Below, piece after piece: positions 32,208-40,769 of a stretch of DNA of 64,000 nucleotides. Position 1 is the first letter of the stretch; the number at the start of each line of letters is the position of its first letter. A program made the translations under genes and the position numbers. The stretch covers positions 220,247 to 284,246 of the forward strand of contig JAESII010000005.1 of the NCBI GenBank assembly GCA_016756725.1, given 5' to 3'. The notes below the pieces were generated by a model that saw nothing but the letters and a program-made list of their open reading frames with translations, did no database searches and had not been told where the DNA came from. The DNA comes from Synergistaceae bacterium (GTDB lineage Bacteria; Synergistota; Synergistia; Synergistales; Aminithiophilaceae).

Positions 32208-33194
32208 TCAACAGATCCGAGGAAGGATCTCTCCGACGGGCATGTCGATGATCCGCGAGCCTCCGGCCAGGGTCGTCATCTCCACCAGTCCCAGCGGGTC
32301 ATCGGTGATCTGTCCGATGAGAGCCGCCTCCTGTCCCAGGGGGTGGCTCCTGAGTCTGGCGAGGGCTTGATCGGCTTCTTCGGGGGCAAGGGCGAGGAGG
32401 GCTGTTCCTTCACAGGCGAGATAGAGGGGATCGAAGCCGAGAAGATCCGCCACGGAGAGGACGCCTTCGTCGACGGGAAGGTCCGCCTCGTCGATCGTTG
32501 CCGCCAGTCCCGCCGCTTCCGTCCATTCGCAGAGGACCGTCCCCAGGCCGCCGCGGGTGCAGTCACGCATGGTCTTCAGGCCCGGCAGGTCAAGCAGGGG
32601 GGAAAGAAGGTCCCAGAGTGGGGCACAGTCACTCTTCAGCCCCTCCGTGGCCAGCCCGTAGCGCTCGGAGGCGATGACGGCGCCGTGGCGCCCTGGCGGG
32701 CCAGTAAGGATCAGGCTGTCGCCGGGCCTGAGGTTGGTCATGGCCAGTTCCGGCCGACGGCGGGGGAGGCCTAGACCGGCGACGGTCAGGAAGAGGCCGT
32801 CGACAGCTCCCCTGGGGACGACCTTCGTGTCGCCGGCGACAAGACGGATCCTTTCGTCACGGCAGATCCTTCCTGCCGAGCTGAGGTGCCTTGAGAGTTC
32901 TTCTTCGTCAAAGCCCTCTTCGGCGATGACGGAGAGGGCGATGTATCGCGGCTCAGCGCCGCGGACGGCCAAGTCGTTGATGCTGCCGCAGAGGGCAAGC
33001 TTGCCGATGTCTCCGCCGGGAAAGGTTCGGGGCGAGACGGTGAACCCGTCGATGGTGACGGCCATTCCCTCGGGGAGAAGGGCGCAATCCTCCATTTCCC
33101 GGGGGCTGCCTTCGCCGAAGGCGCGGGCGAGGTCGGCGATCAGGCTCTGGGTCAGCCTACCGCCGCTGCCCTGACCAAGAGTCAGTCCTTTCAT
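32208..33194 (-). CDS. hypE: Hydrogenase maturation protein HypE (carbamoyl dehydratase)
   Basis: This 328-residue AIR-synthase-like protein converts the thiocarbamate on its C-terminal Cys to thiocyanate for the CN ligands of NiFe hydrogenase. It shows LGQGSGGRLTQSLI (HypE GxGGR start), FPGGDIGKLALCGSINDLAV, GDTKVVPRG and MRDCTRGGLGTVLCEW. The protein ends EILPRIC, and this terminal Pro-Arg-Ile-Cys is the catalytic tail, which is strong evidence for true HypE. ATG 33194 overlaps the hypD stop (ATGA). It is last in hypC-hypD-hypE on the minus strand. Confidence 0.95.
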   Translation of the reverse strand: MKGLTLGQGSGGRLTQSLIADLARAFGEGSPREMEDCALLPEGMAVTIDGFTVSPRTFPGGDIGKLALCGSINDLAVRGAEPRYIALSVIAEEGFDEEELSRHLSSAGRICRDERIRLVAGDTKVVPRGAVDGLFLTVAGLGLPRRRPELAMTNLRPGDSLILTGPPGRHGAVIASERYGLATEGLKSDCAPLWDLLSPLLDLPGLKTMRDCTRGGLGTVLCEWTEAAGLAATIDEADLPVDEGVLSVADLLGFDPLYLACEGTALLALAPEEADQALARLRSHPLGQEAALIGQITDDPLGLVEMTTLAGGSRIIDMPVGEILPRIC

Positions 33195-34282
33195 GAAAGG
33201 TGTCCTCCCTTGCGAAAGAGGTAGTAGGCGGAACAGCTCCCCTCGGAGGAGACCATGCAGGGGCCAACGGGTCTGGAGGGATTGCAGGTCCTGCCGAAGA
33301 GGGGGCATGCCGTCGGGGTGATCTTCCCTGCCAGGACATCGCCGCAGCGGCATCCCTCGGGAGGAGTGCTGGCGCCATAGGTCACGCCCAGGCGCTGGGC
33401 GGCGTCAAAGGAGGCAAAGGACTTCTTCAAGACAAACCCGGAGCCGTCGATCCTTCCGAGGCCGCGCCAGAGCGCCGGGGCGGTGTCGAAGACCTCCTCG
33501 AGCAGTCGCCGGGCCTTGGCGTTTCCGTCGGGGCCTACGGCGGGGTAGCGGGAGACGACCTCACTCCGTCCTGCACGGTGCTGCCGCGCCAGCTCGACGA
33601 GGCCGGCCATAATCTCCAGAGCCTCGAATCCGGCGACGACGGACGGGAGGCCGTAATCTTCGGCCAGGAACCGGAAGGGCTCAAGGCCGATGATGACGGC
33701 CACATGGCCGGGAAGGAGAAAACCGTCCAGGGCCAGATCCCGGTCCGAGGCGAGGAGTTTCATGACGGGGGGGACCCGTTTGTGCAGGCAGAGGACGGAG
33801 AAGTTCTCCACCTTCGACCGTGCTGCCTCGGCGACGACGGCGGCCGTCGCGGGAGCCGTCGTCTCGAAGCCGACGGCAAGAAAGACGACGGTCTTTCTCG
33901 ATGTGCGGGCCAGAGCGAGGGCCTGAGCCGCCGAGGTGATGACGGCCACGTCGGCTCCCCGAGCTCTTTCCTCGGCCAGGGAGCTGCCCTGGCCGGGGAC
34001 GCGGAGCATGTCTCCGTAGGTGGCGAGGGTCAAGTCGGCACGGCGTGCCAGGGCGACGGCGGCGTCGATCTCGGCTTGGTCGGTGACGCAGACGGGACAG
34101 CCCGGTCCCGAGACGAGACGGAGGGCCGGAGGCAGAAGAGCCCGCAGCCCCTGACGGAAGACGGCGACCGTGTGGGTGCCGCAGACTTCCATGACCGTCA
34201 TGGGCCGCTCGCAGAGGTGCGCGAGAAGGCGGCTCAGTCGTCCCGTTTCCTCTCTGAGGGCCTTGGCATCACTGATCGCCAA
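33191..34282 (-). CDS. hypD: Hydrogenase maturation protein HypD
   Basis: This 363-residue 4Fe-4S scaffold protein works with HypC and HypE to assemble Fe(CN)2CO for NiFe hydrogenase. Motifs are MEVCGTHTVAVFRQGL (CGTH), SGPGCPVCVT (GPGCPVC), GFETTAPATAA, and a C-terminal cysteine-rich segment (GCRCGDVLAGKITPTACPLFG). TTG 34282 is chosen because ggaggtg is 6 bases upstream and it gives the expected length; the frame stays open far upstream but that part is antisense to the nitrilase gene. It overlaps hypC by 14 bases. Confidence 0.94.
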   Translation of the reverse strand: MAISDAKALREETGRLSRLLAHLCERPMTVMEVCGTHTVAVFRQGLRALLPPALRLVSGPGCPVCVTDQAEIDAAVALARRADLTLATYGDMLRVPGQGSSLAEERARGADVAVITSAAQALALARTSRKTVVFLAVGFETTAPATAAVVAEAARSKVENFSVLCLHKRVPPVMKLLASDRDLALDGFLLPGHVAVIIGLEPFRFLAEDYGLPSVVAGFEALEIMAGLVELARQHRAGRSEVVSRYPAVGPDGNAKARRLLEEVFDTAPALWRGLGRIDGSGFVLKKSFASFDAAQRLGVTYGASTPPEGCRCGDVLAGKITPTACPLFGRTCNPSRPVGPCMVSSEGSCSAYYLFRKGGHLS

Positions 34283-34496
34283 GGCGTCGCACCTCCGCGA
34301 AGAGGGATTCCAGCTCTTGCCCGTCTTCAGGGGCGAGCTTTTCGATGGCGAATCCGGCGTGGACGAGGACACGGTCACCGACGGCGACGTCGTCGACGAG
34401 ATCGAGGCGGACTTCGACGTCGGATCTGCCCGAACGGGCGACGGCAAGGCCGTTCCCGTCAATGGATAGAATGCGGTGAGGCAGAGCAAGACACAG
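34269..34496 (-). CDS. hypC: Hydrogenase assembly chaperone HypC, apparent CTG start
   Basis: This 75-residue protein reads (start)CLALPHRILSIDG, then a small beta-barrel (DVEVRLDLVDDVAVGDRVLVHAGFAI in part), the full HypC/HupF family signature. HypC needs Cys2 right after the initiator Met to bind iron and HypD. The codon before the Cys is CTG (34494-34496). In this frame there is no ATG, GTG or TTG between a TGA (about 24 bases upstream) and the Cys codon. An agga-aaggggg ribosome site is well spaced, so initiation at CTG is the simplest reading; a sequence error is the alternative. The gene is easily missed by gene finders. It is first in hypCDE; hypA, hypB, hypF and a hydrogenase are not in the window. 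Confidence 0.85.
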   Translation of the reverse strand: MCLALPHRILSIDGNGLAVARSGRSDVEVRLDLVDDVAVGDRVLVHAGFAIEKLAPEDGQELESLFAEVRRLGDQ

Positions 34497-34639
34497 GGCA
34501 AACGCCCCCTTTCCTGATCAGATGGTGAAGGACCGTCTCCATTGTAGACCAGGAGGTCCTTTTCGTTTACCCTAAGTGCGAAAGAAGGATCTACCGCGGC
34601 AACGAGAGGCTGCGGTGTCCGGGCAGAAAGGGGTGTGTC

Positions 34640-35434
34640 ATGGCTCAGCTTCGCGTCGGCCTCTTGCAGCTGGCTTTGAAACGGACCGACCCGGAGGGGA
34701 ACTTCCAGGATGTCCTGGCCCTCCTCGACCGGGCCTCGGGCTGGGATTGCCATGTTCTGGTCCTTCCGGAGCTCTGGAACGCCGTCATTCCTCTGGACAA
34801 CAGCCTCTCCCTTCTCGACGAGGGGGAGCCCATCCTGTCCAGACTCCGCGATCTGGCGCGGGAGAGACAGGTCTCCATCGTCGCCGGCAGCCTGGCCGTC
34901 AGGACCGCTCAGGGCAACAGAAACCGCACCTACGTGATCAGTCCCTGCGGCGATGTCCTCCTCCGCTATGACAAGGTCCATCTCCATCCCAAACTCAAGG
35001 AGGAGCATGCCTTCGTCGCCGGCCAATCGCTGGGTCTCGTCGACTTGCCCGGCTTCAGGGCGGGGGTCCTCATCTGCTTCGACGTGGAATTTCCCGAGCA
35101 GGTCCGGGCTCTGGCCCTTCGAGGTGCCCAGGTTCTTTTCGTCCCCGGCGCCTGGGCTCAGCCCTATGTCCATCTCTGGCGGACCCTGCTCGCGGCTCGG
35201 GCTCTGGAAAACCAGCTTTTTGTCGTCGGCGTCAACCGCTGCGACCGGGGGCCCACCCTCGCCTATGGTGGCCATAGTCTCGTCGTCAACCCCTTCGGCG
35301 ATGTCCTGCTTCATGTGGATCACCAGCCCCACTTCGAGATCGTCACCCTCGATCTGGAAGCCGTCGGCAGGGCCCGCGCCCGTCACGAGGTCCTCTCCTC
35401 CCTTCGGCCTTCCCTGTATCGGCGCTGGCTTTAG
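34640..35434 (+). CDS. Carbon-nitrogen hydrolase (nitrilase superfamily, amidase-like)
   Basis: This 264-residue member of the nitrilase superfamily has the Glu-Lys-Cys triad: Glu44 in LVLPELWN, Lys112 in YDKVHLHPK and Cys146 in LICFDVEFPE. The length and lack of extensions fit small amidases such as omega-amidase (NIT2-like), which deaminate dicarboxylic monoamides and so could help amino-acid breakdown. The exact substrate is unknown. It is divergent from hypCDE and upstream of the amino-acid transporter and glycine reductase genes. Confidence 0.88.
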   Translation: MAQLRVGLLQLALKRTDPEGNFQDVLALLDRASGWDCHVLVLPELWNAVIPLDNSLSLLDEGEPILSRLRDLARERQVSIVAGSLAVRTAQGNRNRTYVISPCGDVLLRYDKVHLHPKLKEEHAFVAGQSLGLVDLPGFRAGVLICFDVEFPEQVRALALRGAQVLFVPGAWAQPYVHLWRTLLAARALENQLFVVGVNRCDRGPTLAYGGHSLVVNPFGDVLLHVDHQPHFEIVTLDLEAVGRARARHEVLSSLRPSLYRRWL

Positions 35435-35527
35435 GGTCCAGTTGCGGTCCTTCCGCCCCTGTGGTAATCTCGGGAATATGAATGTCATGCAATTTTGAAG
35501 AGAGTCCTTTCCTTTTGCTCTTCATTG

Positions 35528-35556
35528 TTGTAAGCCTGAGGGAGCCATACTATAAT
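35528..35556 (+). promoter_or_regulatory. Promoter of the NSS transporter gene
   Basis: TTGTAA (35528-35533), 17-base spacer, perfect TATAAT (35551-35556). It leaves an untranslated leader of about 130 bases before the ATG at 35693. No gene is seen in the 258-base gap 35435-35692. Confidence 0.6.
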
Positions 35557-35692
35557 TCCTCTAATCGTCTCGACAGGGAATCTTACGAGTTCATACGTTT
35601 GTAGAGAGGGGGTTTGACGTCCAAAAGGAATCTTTTCAGAGATGCCGGCAACAGGGTTCATGCCATCGGGCAGAGATAAGAGGAGGGATATC

Positions 35693-37033
35693 ATGAGCAA
35701 TGAGGTGCAGCGTGAGCAGTGGGGTTCCAAGCTCGGTTTTATTCTGGCCGCGGCCGGTTCCGCCGTCGGCTTGGGCAACATCTGGCGTTTCCCTTATATT
35801 ACCGGCCAGAACGGCGGGGCCGCCTTCGTGCTTCTCTATGTTCTTCTCGTTTTCATCATCGGTTTTTCCGTCATGCTCGCTGAAATCGCCATCGGACGCA
35901 GCGCCCAGCTCAACGCCGTCGGTTCCTTCAAGAAGCTCAAAGGAGGGGCTTGGCCCATCGTCGGCTGGATGGGGGTCATCGCCGGGTTCATGATCCTCTC
36001 CTTCTACGGCGTCATCGGCGGTTGGACCATGGCCTACATCATCAAGTCCTTCACGGGCCTCATGGCCGCGGCAGAATCGGGTGGAGCCGGTGACGCCTTC
36101 GGCGGATTCATCGCCAACGGACCCGTCGTGATCGCCTGGCAGGCGGCTTTCATGGTCCTGACGATCTGGGTCGTCTACCGCGGCATCGGCGAGGGCATCG
36201 AGCGTTACTGCAAGATCCTCATGCCGGCCCTCTTTGTCATCCTTCTCGTCCTCATCGTCCGCTCCGTCACTCTCGAAGGCGCCGGCAAGGGACTGGAATT
36301 CTACCTCAAGCCGGACTTTTCCAAGCTCACAGGGGCGACGTTCCTGGCCGCCCTGGGACAGGCCTTCTTCTCTCTTTCCCTCGGCATGGGCTGCATGATC
36401 ACCTATGGCAGCTACCTGGGCAAGAAGGAGATTCTCCCCGGCGCAGCCGTTCAGGTCTGTTTTCTCGACACCATGGTGGCCCTTCTGGCGGGCCTCGTCA
36501 TCTTCCCCGCCGTCTTCGCCTTCGGCGTTGAGCCGGGGGCCGGCCCCGGCCTGACCTTCATCACCCTGCCCTCGGTCTTCGCCAAGATGCCTGGAGGGCC
36601 TGTCTGGTCGGGCCTCTTCTTCCTCCTGCTTTTCATCGCCGCCCTCACTTCGGCCATCTCCCTCCTGGAGGTCGTCGCGGCCTACTTCATCGACGAGATG
36701 AAGTGGAGCCGTCCCAAGGCCGCTTGGATCATGGGCGGAGCGATCTTCCTCCTCGGCGTTCCCTCAGCCCTTTCTCTCGGAACGATGAAGCTCCAGATCG
36801 CCGGCAAGGACTTCCTCGACGCTATGGACTTCCTGTCTTCCAATGTCCTCCTTCCTCTGGGGGGTCTTTTCATCGCCCTCTTCGTCGGTTGGATCTGGAC
36901 CGAAAAGGCCCGCCGGGAAGTCACCAACGACGGTACCGTCCCCTTCGGGATGATGACGGCCTGGCTCTGGATCTGCCGCGTCGTCGCCCCTGTGGCCATC
37001 GCCTACATCTTCATCACCGGTCTTAAGTGGTAA
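35693..37033 (+). CDS. Sodium-dependent amino-acid transporter, NSS (SNF) family
   Basis: This 446-residue LeuT-fold transporter has TM1 signature WGSKLGFILAAAGSAVGLGN then IWRFPYITGQNGG (unwound substrate and Na+ site), and later SLSLGMGCMITYGSYLGK (TM6 region) and FIAALTSAISLLEVVAAYF (TM8, second Na+ site). Bacterial NSS proteins import amino acids with Na+. The glycine-reductase operon just downstream makes glycine a plausible substrate, but this is inference. ATG 35693 has aggaggga 4 bases upstream; the in-frame ATG at 35642 lacks such a site. A strong terminator follows. Confidence 0.92.
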   Translation: MSNEVQREQWGSKLGFILAAAGSAVGLGNIWRFPYITGQNGGAAFVLLYVLLVFIIGFSVMLAEIAIGRSAQLNAVGSFKKLKGGAWPIVGWMGVIAGFMILSFYGVIGGWTMAYIIKSFTGLMAAAESGGAGDAFGGFIANGPVVIAWQAAFMVLTIWVVYRGIGEGIERYCKILMPALFVILLVLIVRSVTLEGAGKGLEFYLKPDFSKLTGATFLAALGQAFFSLSLGMGCMITYGSYLGKKEILPGAAVQVCFLDTMVALLAGLVIFPAVFAFGVEPGAGPGLTFITLPSVFAKMPGGPVWSGLFFLLLFIAALTSAISLLEVVAAYFIDEMKWSRPKAAWIMGGAIFLLGVPSALSLGTMKLQIAGKDFLDAMDFLSSNVLLPLGGLFIALFVGWIWTEKARREVTNDGTVPFGMMTAWLWICRVVAPVAIAYIFITGLKW

Positions 37034-37062
37034 GGTTCGGCTCGCAATCGAAGTGACTGCGA

Positions 37063-37098
37063 GAGAAAGGGGGAAACCTCAGGGTTTTCCCCTTTCTC
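37063..37098 (+). terminator. Terminator after the NSS transporter
   Basis: A long hairpin of about 16 pairs (37063-37078 with 37083-37098; gagaaagggg / cccctttctc core). It separates the transporter transcript from the riboswitch-controlled operon. Confidence 0.7.
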
Positions 37099-37099
37099 A

Positions 37100-37128
37100 T
37101 TGACTCTCCTCCCAAGCGGTGTCAGAAT
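37100..37128 (+). promoter_or_regulatory. Promoter of the glycine riboswitch-grd operon
   Basis: TTGACT (37100-37105), 17-base spacer, CAGAAT (37123-37128). Its predicted start near 37135 lies just before the first riboswitch helix at 37149, which supports it. Confidence 0.55.
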
Positions 37129-37148
37129 AGTCGAAAAAGCTGGATGAC

Positions 37149-37321
37149 GATCGCAAGAGAGCCTCTGCCGGTCAGGCAGGGCGCCGAAGGGGCAAGACGT
37201 ACGTCGAATCTCTCAGGCACAAGGGATTGCGGTCCGACAGCTCTCTGGAGAAGGCTTCAGCCTGCCAAAGGGGCAAGTCCCGTACCGGTCGGGGCGAATC
37301 CTCAGGGCTTCCGGACAGAGA
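37149..37321 (+). promoter_or_regulatory. Tandem glycine riboswitch
   Basis: Two glycine aptamers in series. Aptamer I (37149-37234) is closed by P1 gatcgcaa/ttgcggtc and holds the conserved gccgaaggggcaa (37183-37195) and atctctcagg (from 37208). Aptamer II (37242-37321) is closed by tctctg/cagaga and holds gccaaaggggcaa (37264-37276) and atcctcaggg (from 37298). A short linker of 7 bases joins them. Glycine riboswitches are usually ON switches. No terminator hairpin is evident between the second aptamer and grdX, while the grdX ribosome site (gaggggg) is only about 13 bases away, so control of translation is plausible. Confidence 0.93.
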
Positions 37322-37348
37322 CGATTTCCCGATGAGGGGGTGACGTCG

Positions 37349-37786
37349 ATGGTCCGGGTTTTTTGTGTTTTTTCGAACAACCCAAGACTTGCCGGCTCAA
37401 AGCAGTACCGTCCCGTATCGTCCCAGGAGATCCTCCTCGCCGTCCGCGACGAGATCCACCGGGGTTCCTCCCTCGTCAACCACCCTCTTTACGGTAATTT
37501 CCGTCCCCATCAGCAGCCCTACCGCACCCTCGTCGTTGAAAAGCCTTCCTCTCCGGGGGGGGTGGACGTCCCTTCTCTGACGCTCATCGAAAAGGCCCTC
37601 GCCCTCTACCGCTCCTACGAGGGGCGCATCATGACGCCCGGCATTCTTGACCCTTCCGTCGAGGCCGATTACGCCTACGTCGACGGCGAACTGGTACGCG
37701 AGACGCTCCGTCACTGTCATCTGGAAGAGCTCCTCTCTGAGGGGGAGGACGATCAAAAAAGCAGATCAGGAGGTCATGAAGAATGA
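37349..37786 (+). CDS. grdX: GrdX protein
   Basis: This 145-residue protein belongs to the GrdX family, found at the head of glycine/sarcosine/betaine reductase operons and of unknown biochemical role. Typical features are an N-terminal FCVFSNNPRL strand, HRGSSLVNHPLYGNFRPHQQPYR and LALYRSYEGRIMTPGIL. ATG 37349 has gagggggtg 6-7 bases upstream; the GTG at 37340 overlaps that site. It overlaps trxA by 4 bases (ATGA). It is the first gene under the glycine riboswitch. Confidence 0.9.
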   Translation: MVRVFCVFSNNPRLAGSKQYRPVSSQEILLAVRDEIHRGSSLVNHPLYGNFRPHQQPYRTLVVEKPSSPGGVDVPSLTLIEKALALYRSYEGRIMTPGILDPSVEADYAYVDGELVRETLRHCHLEELLSEGEDDQKSRSGGHEE

Positions 37787-38100
37787 TTGAACTGACCAAG
37801 GACAATTTCGAAGCCGAAACGGCTCAGAGCGACCTTCCCGTCGTTGTCGACATCTGGGGCCCTCAGTGCGGGCCCTGTCTGGCCCTCATGCCCAAGGTGG
37901 AGGAGCTTGCCGCCGAATACGAGGGCCGAGTGAAGTTCTGCAAGCTCAACGTGGCCGGCAACAGGCGTCTCGTCATCGGACTCAAGGTCATGGCCGTGCC
38001 GACCTTCCTCTTTTTCAAGGGCGGCGAACGGGTCCAGACTTTGACGGGCGACGCCGTCTCCCTCGAGTCGATCCGTCAGGCCACGGAGGCTCTCCTGTAG
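37783..38100 (+). CDS. trxA: Thioredoxin of the glycine reductase system
   Basis: This 105-residue thioredoxin fold has the redox pair at Cys29 and Cys32 (WGPQCGPCLAL), the cis-Pro loop AVPTFLFF and a C-terminal helix. Residues before the active site (GPQ) differ from the WAxWC of housekeeping thioredoxin and resemble Grd-associated thioredoxins. It supplies electrons to reduce oxidised GrdA after each glycine reductase turnover. The partner thioredoxin reductase (trxB), often in the same operon elsewhere, is absent here. Confidence 0.92.
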   Translation: MIELTKDNFEAETAQSDLPVVVDIWGPQCGPCLALMPKVEELAAEYEGRVKFCKLNVAGNRRLVIGLKVMAVPTFLFFKGGERVQTLTGDAVSLESIRQATEALL

Positions 38101-38122
38101 AGAGGCGAAGGAGGAAAAGAAG

Positions 38123-39406
38123 ATGAAACTGGAGCTTCACAGGCTCAAAGTCAATGCCCTGGCCTGGGGTGAGCGCACGTCTCTTGTCGGAGGGCGCCTC
38201 ACCATTGACGGCGAGGCCCTCAGGAGCCTTCTCGCCGAGGACAGCCGCTTCCGTTCCGTCGCCCTCGACCTCGCCCTGCCAGGCGATAAGGTCCGCCTCA
38301 TTCCCGTGAAAGACGTCGTCGAGCCCCGGTGTCGCCTCGACGGAGGTCCCCTCTTTCCCGGTTTCGTCGGTGACGTCGAAACCGTCGACGAGGGGGAGAC
38401 TGTCGTCCTCGAAGGAGCTGCCGTGGTGACCTGCGGGGCCATCGTGGGCTTTCAGGAGGGCATTATCGATATGACCGGCCCCGGGGCCGAGTACACTCCC
38501 TTTTCAAAGACCTGCAACCTCGTCGTCTCCCTTGAACCCGTCGAGGGGCTGGAGAAGCACGACTACGAGGCGGCCTGCCGCCTTGCCGGTTTCCGGGCCG
38601 CCCACTACCTGGCCAATGCCGTCCGCGGCGTCGCGGCCGATTCTGTCGAGACCGTCGTCTGGCCGCCTCTGTCGGAGGCGCTGAGTGCTCATCCCGGTTT
38701 GCCCCGGGTGGCCTATCTCTACATGCTCCAGTCCCAGGGGCTCCTTCACGACACCTACCTCTACGGCGTTGACGTCAAGAGGATTCTGCCCACCCTGGTG
38801 AGCCCCACGGAGGTCATGAACGGGGCCATCGTCTCGGGCAACTGCGTCTCGGCCTGCGACAAGAACAGCACCTACGCCCATCAGAACAACCCCGTCATCG
38901 CCGCCCTGCTCAGGCGTCACGGCAGGGAGATCAACTTCGTCGGCTGCATCGTCACCAACGAGAACGTGACCCTGGCCGACAAGAAACGCTCTTCCGGTCA
39001 GGCCGTGAAACTGGCCCGGATGCTCGGCGTCGAGGGGCTTCTCATCTCCGAGGAGGGTTTCGGCAACCCCGACGCGGACCTGATCATGAACTGTCATCGA
39101 GCCGAAGCAGCCGGCATCAGGACGGTCCTCATCACTGACGAGTTCGCCGGGTCCGACGGTGCCAGCCAGTCTCTGGCCGATGCCACGGCGGAGGCGACGG
39201 CCGTCGTCTCCGCCGGAAACGCCAACGCCCGGATCGTCCTGCCTCCCATGGAGCGGGTCATCGGCTTTCCCCGGGAGGCCAACGTCATCGCCGGCGGTTT
39301 CGAGGGATCTCTTCGCGACGACGGCTCCATCGAAGTCGAGATCCAGGCCATCACGGGCGCGACGAACGAGCTTGGCCTGGGCCGTCTCTCGGCCGTCACG
39401 GTCTAG
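38123..39406 (+). CDS. grdE: Glycine reductase complex component B, GrdE proprotein (alpha/beta subunits)
   Basis: This 427-residue proprotein of the substrate-binding protein B of glycine reductase contains the conserved IVSGNCVSACDKNSTYAHQ region. Family members are cleaved at the Asn-Cys bond, here Asn240-Cys241, and the new N-terminal Cys becomes a pyruvoyl or similar carbonyl group that forms a Schiff base with glycine. GrdE with GrdB is the glycine-specific form (sarcosine and betaine use GrdG/F and GrdI/H), in line with the riboswitch. aggaggaaaag precedes ATG 38123. In most grd operons grdA follows grdE; here grdB follows after only 41 bases. Confidence 0.94.
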   Translation: MKLELHRLKVNALAWGERTSLVGGRLTIDGEALRSLLAEDSRFRSVALDLALPGDKVRLIPVKDVVEPRCRLDGGPLFPGFVGDVETVDEGETVVLEGAAVVTCGAIVGFQEGIIDMTGPGAEYTPFSKTCNLVVSLEPVEGLEKHDYEAACRLAGFRAAHYLANAVRGVAADSVETVVWPPLSEALSAHPGLPRVAYLYMLQSQGLLHDTYLYGVDVKRILPTLVSPTEVMNGAIVSGNCVSACDKNSTYAHQNNPVIAALLRRHGREINFVGCIVTNENVTLADKKRSSGQAVKLARMLGVEGLLISEEGFGNPDADLIMNCHRAEAAGIRTVLITDEFAGSDGASQSLADATAEATAVVSAGNANARIVLPPMERVIGFPREANVIAGGFEGSLRDDGSIEVEIQAITGATNELGLGRLSAVTV

Positions 39407-39447
39407 CCCTCGCGGCGCGATGAGAGGTTAAGGAGGAGAATCAGGCC

Positions 39448-40755
39448 ATGACCTATCGTGTGGTTCACTACATCAACCAGTTCTTTGCCGGCATCGGTGG
39501 CGAGGAGGAGGCCGGCCAGAGGCCTCTGCTGAAAGAAGGGGTCGTCGGCCCCGGGCAGGCCCTGGCCGCCGCCTTCGGCGACGAGGCTCAGATCGTTGCC
39601 ACCGTCATCTGCGGTGACGGCTACTTCGCCGAGAACATGGACCGTGCCGCGGCGGAGGTCGTCGACCTCATCGCTTCCTGCCGTCCCGATGCCGTCGTGG
39701 CCGGGCCTGCCTTCAACGCAGGCCGTTACGGTACGGCCTGCGGGGCCGTCTGTCAGGCTGTCAAGGAAAACCTCGGCCTGCCGACGGTGACGGCCATGTA
39801 TCCGGAAAACCCCGGCGTCGATCTCTACCGGAGCGAGACCTACATCGTCGAGACGACCGACAGCGCCCGGGGGCTGAGAAAAGCCGTCCCGACCATGGCC
39901 TCCCTGGCGCTCAAGCTTCTCCGCGGCGAGACGCCGGGCCTTCCCTCCGAGGAGGGGACCCTTCCCCAGGGAAGACGGCGCAACCTCTTCCGGGATGCCT
40001 GCGGTGCCGAAAGGGCGGCGGATATGCTCGTCCGGAAGCTCCGCGGCGAGCCCTTCGAGACGGAGTACCCCATGCCCGTCTTCGACCGCGTACCTCCCGC
40101 GGGAGCCCTGAAGAACCTCAAGGAGGCCACCATCGCCCTCGTCACCTCCGGAGGCATTGTCCCCAAGGGCAACCCCGATCACATCGAGGCCTCCAGCGCC
40201 AGCCGCTACGGCGAGTATGACATCAGCGGCGTCGATGATCTCACCGCGGCGGGTTATGGCACGGCTCACGGCGGTTATGACCCGACCTATGCTGATGGTG
40301 ACGCTGACCGGGTCCTTCCCGTCGACGTCCTGCGCGAGATGGAAAGGGAGGGCCGTTTCGCCAAGCTTCACGACTTCTTTTACAGCACCGTCGGAAACGG
40401 CACGCCGGTGGCCCTGGCGGCCCGGTTCGGCAGAGAGATCGCCGAAAAGCTACGCAACGCCGGCGTCGACGCCGTCATCCTCACCTCGACCTGAGGTACC
40501 TGCACTCGTTGCGGCGCAACGATGGTCAAGGAAATCGAGCGTGCCGGCTTCCCCGTCGTCCACATGTGCACCATCATCCCCATCTCCCAGACTGTCGGGG
40601 CCAACCGGATCGTCCCGACCATTGCCATTCCTCATCCCTTCGGTGATCCCACGAGGACGCCTGGGGAGGAGAAGGCCCTTCGCAGGGCCCTCGTCGAAAA
40701 GGGCCTCAAGGCTCTGGAGACGGATATCGACGGTCAGACCGTCTTTAACGGCTAA
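39448..40755 (+). CDS. grdB: Glycine reductase selenoprotein GrdB (in-frame UGA = selenocysteine)
   Basis: This 435-residue gamma subunit of protein B carries the selenocysteine that accepts the carboxymethyl group of glycine. The frame is interrupted by TGA at 40492-40494 (codon 349) in the context ILTST-Sec-GTCTRCGATMVKEI, exactly where GrdB proteins carry selenocysteine, and coding continues to TAA 40755. Conceptual translation that stops at 40494 loses the C-terminal 87 residues. A UGA-proximal hairpin (40506-40522) is present. taaggaggagaat precedes the ATG. It requires SelA, SelB, SelC and SelD encoded elsewhere. Confidence 0.95.
40492..40522 (+). promoter_or_regulatory. Selenocysteine UGA with candidate bacterial SECIS hairpin
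   Basis: The UGA codon (40492-40494) is followed after 11 bases by a hairpin with a 7-bp stem (40506-40512 with 40516-40522) and a GGC apical loop. Position and a small G-containing loop fit bacterial SECIS elements bound by SelB. The exact structure is inferred from base pairing only. Confidence 0.6.
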
Positions 40756-40769
40756 GGAGGCTGAGGCGA

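Noticed and set aside
34283-35488. N-terminal extension of the hypD frame
   Set aside because: It is antisense to hypC's upstream region and to the nitrilase-family gene. HypD homology begins only at about 34282.
40506-40755. Separate small gene starting at ATG 40522 downstream of grdB
   Set aside because: The residues continue the GrdB C-terminus in the same frame after the selenocysteine UGA. It is not an independent gene.
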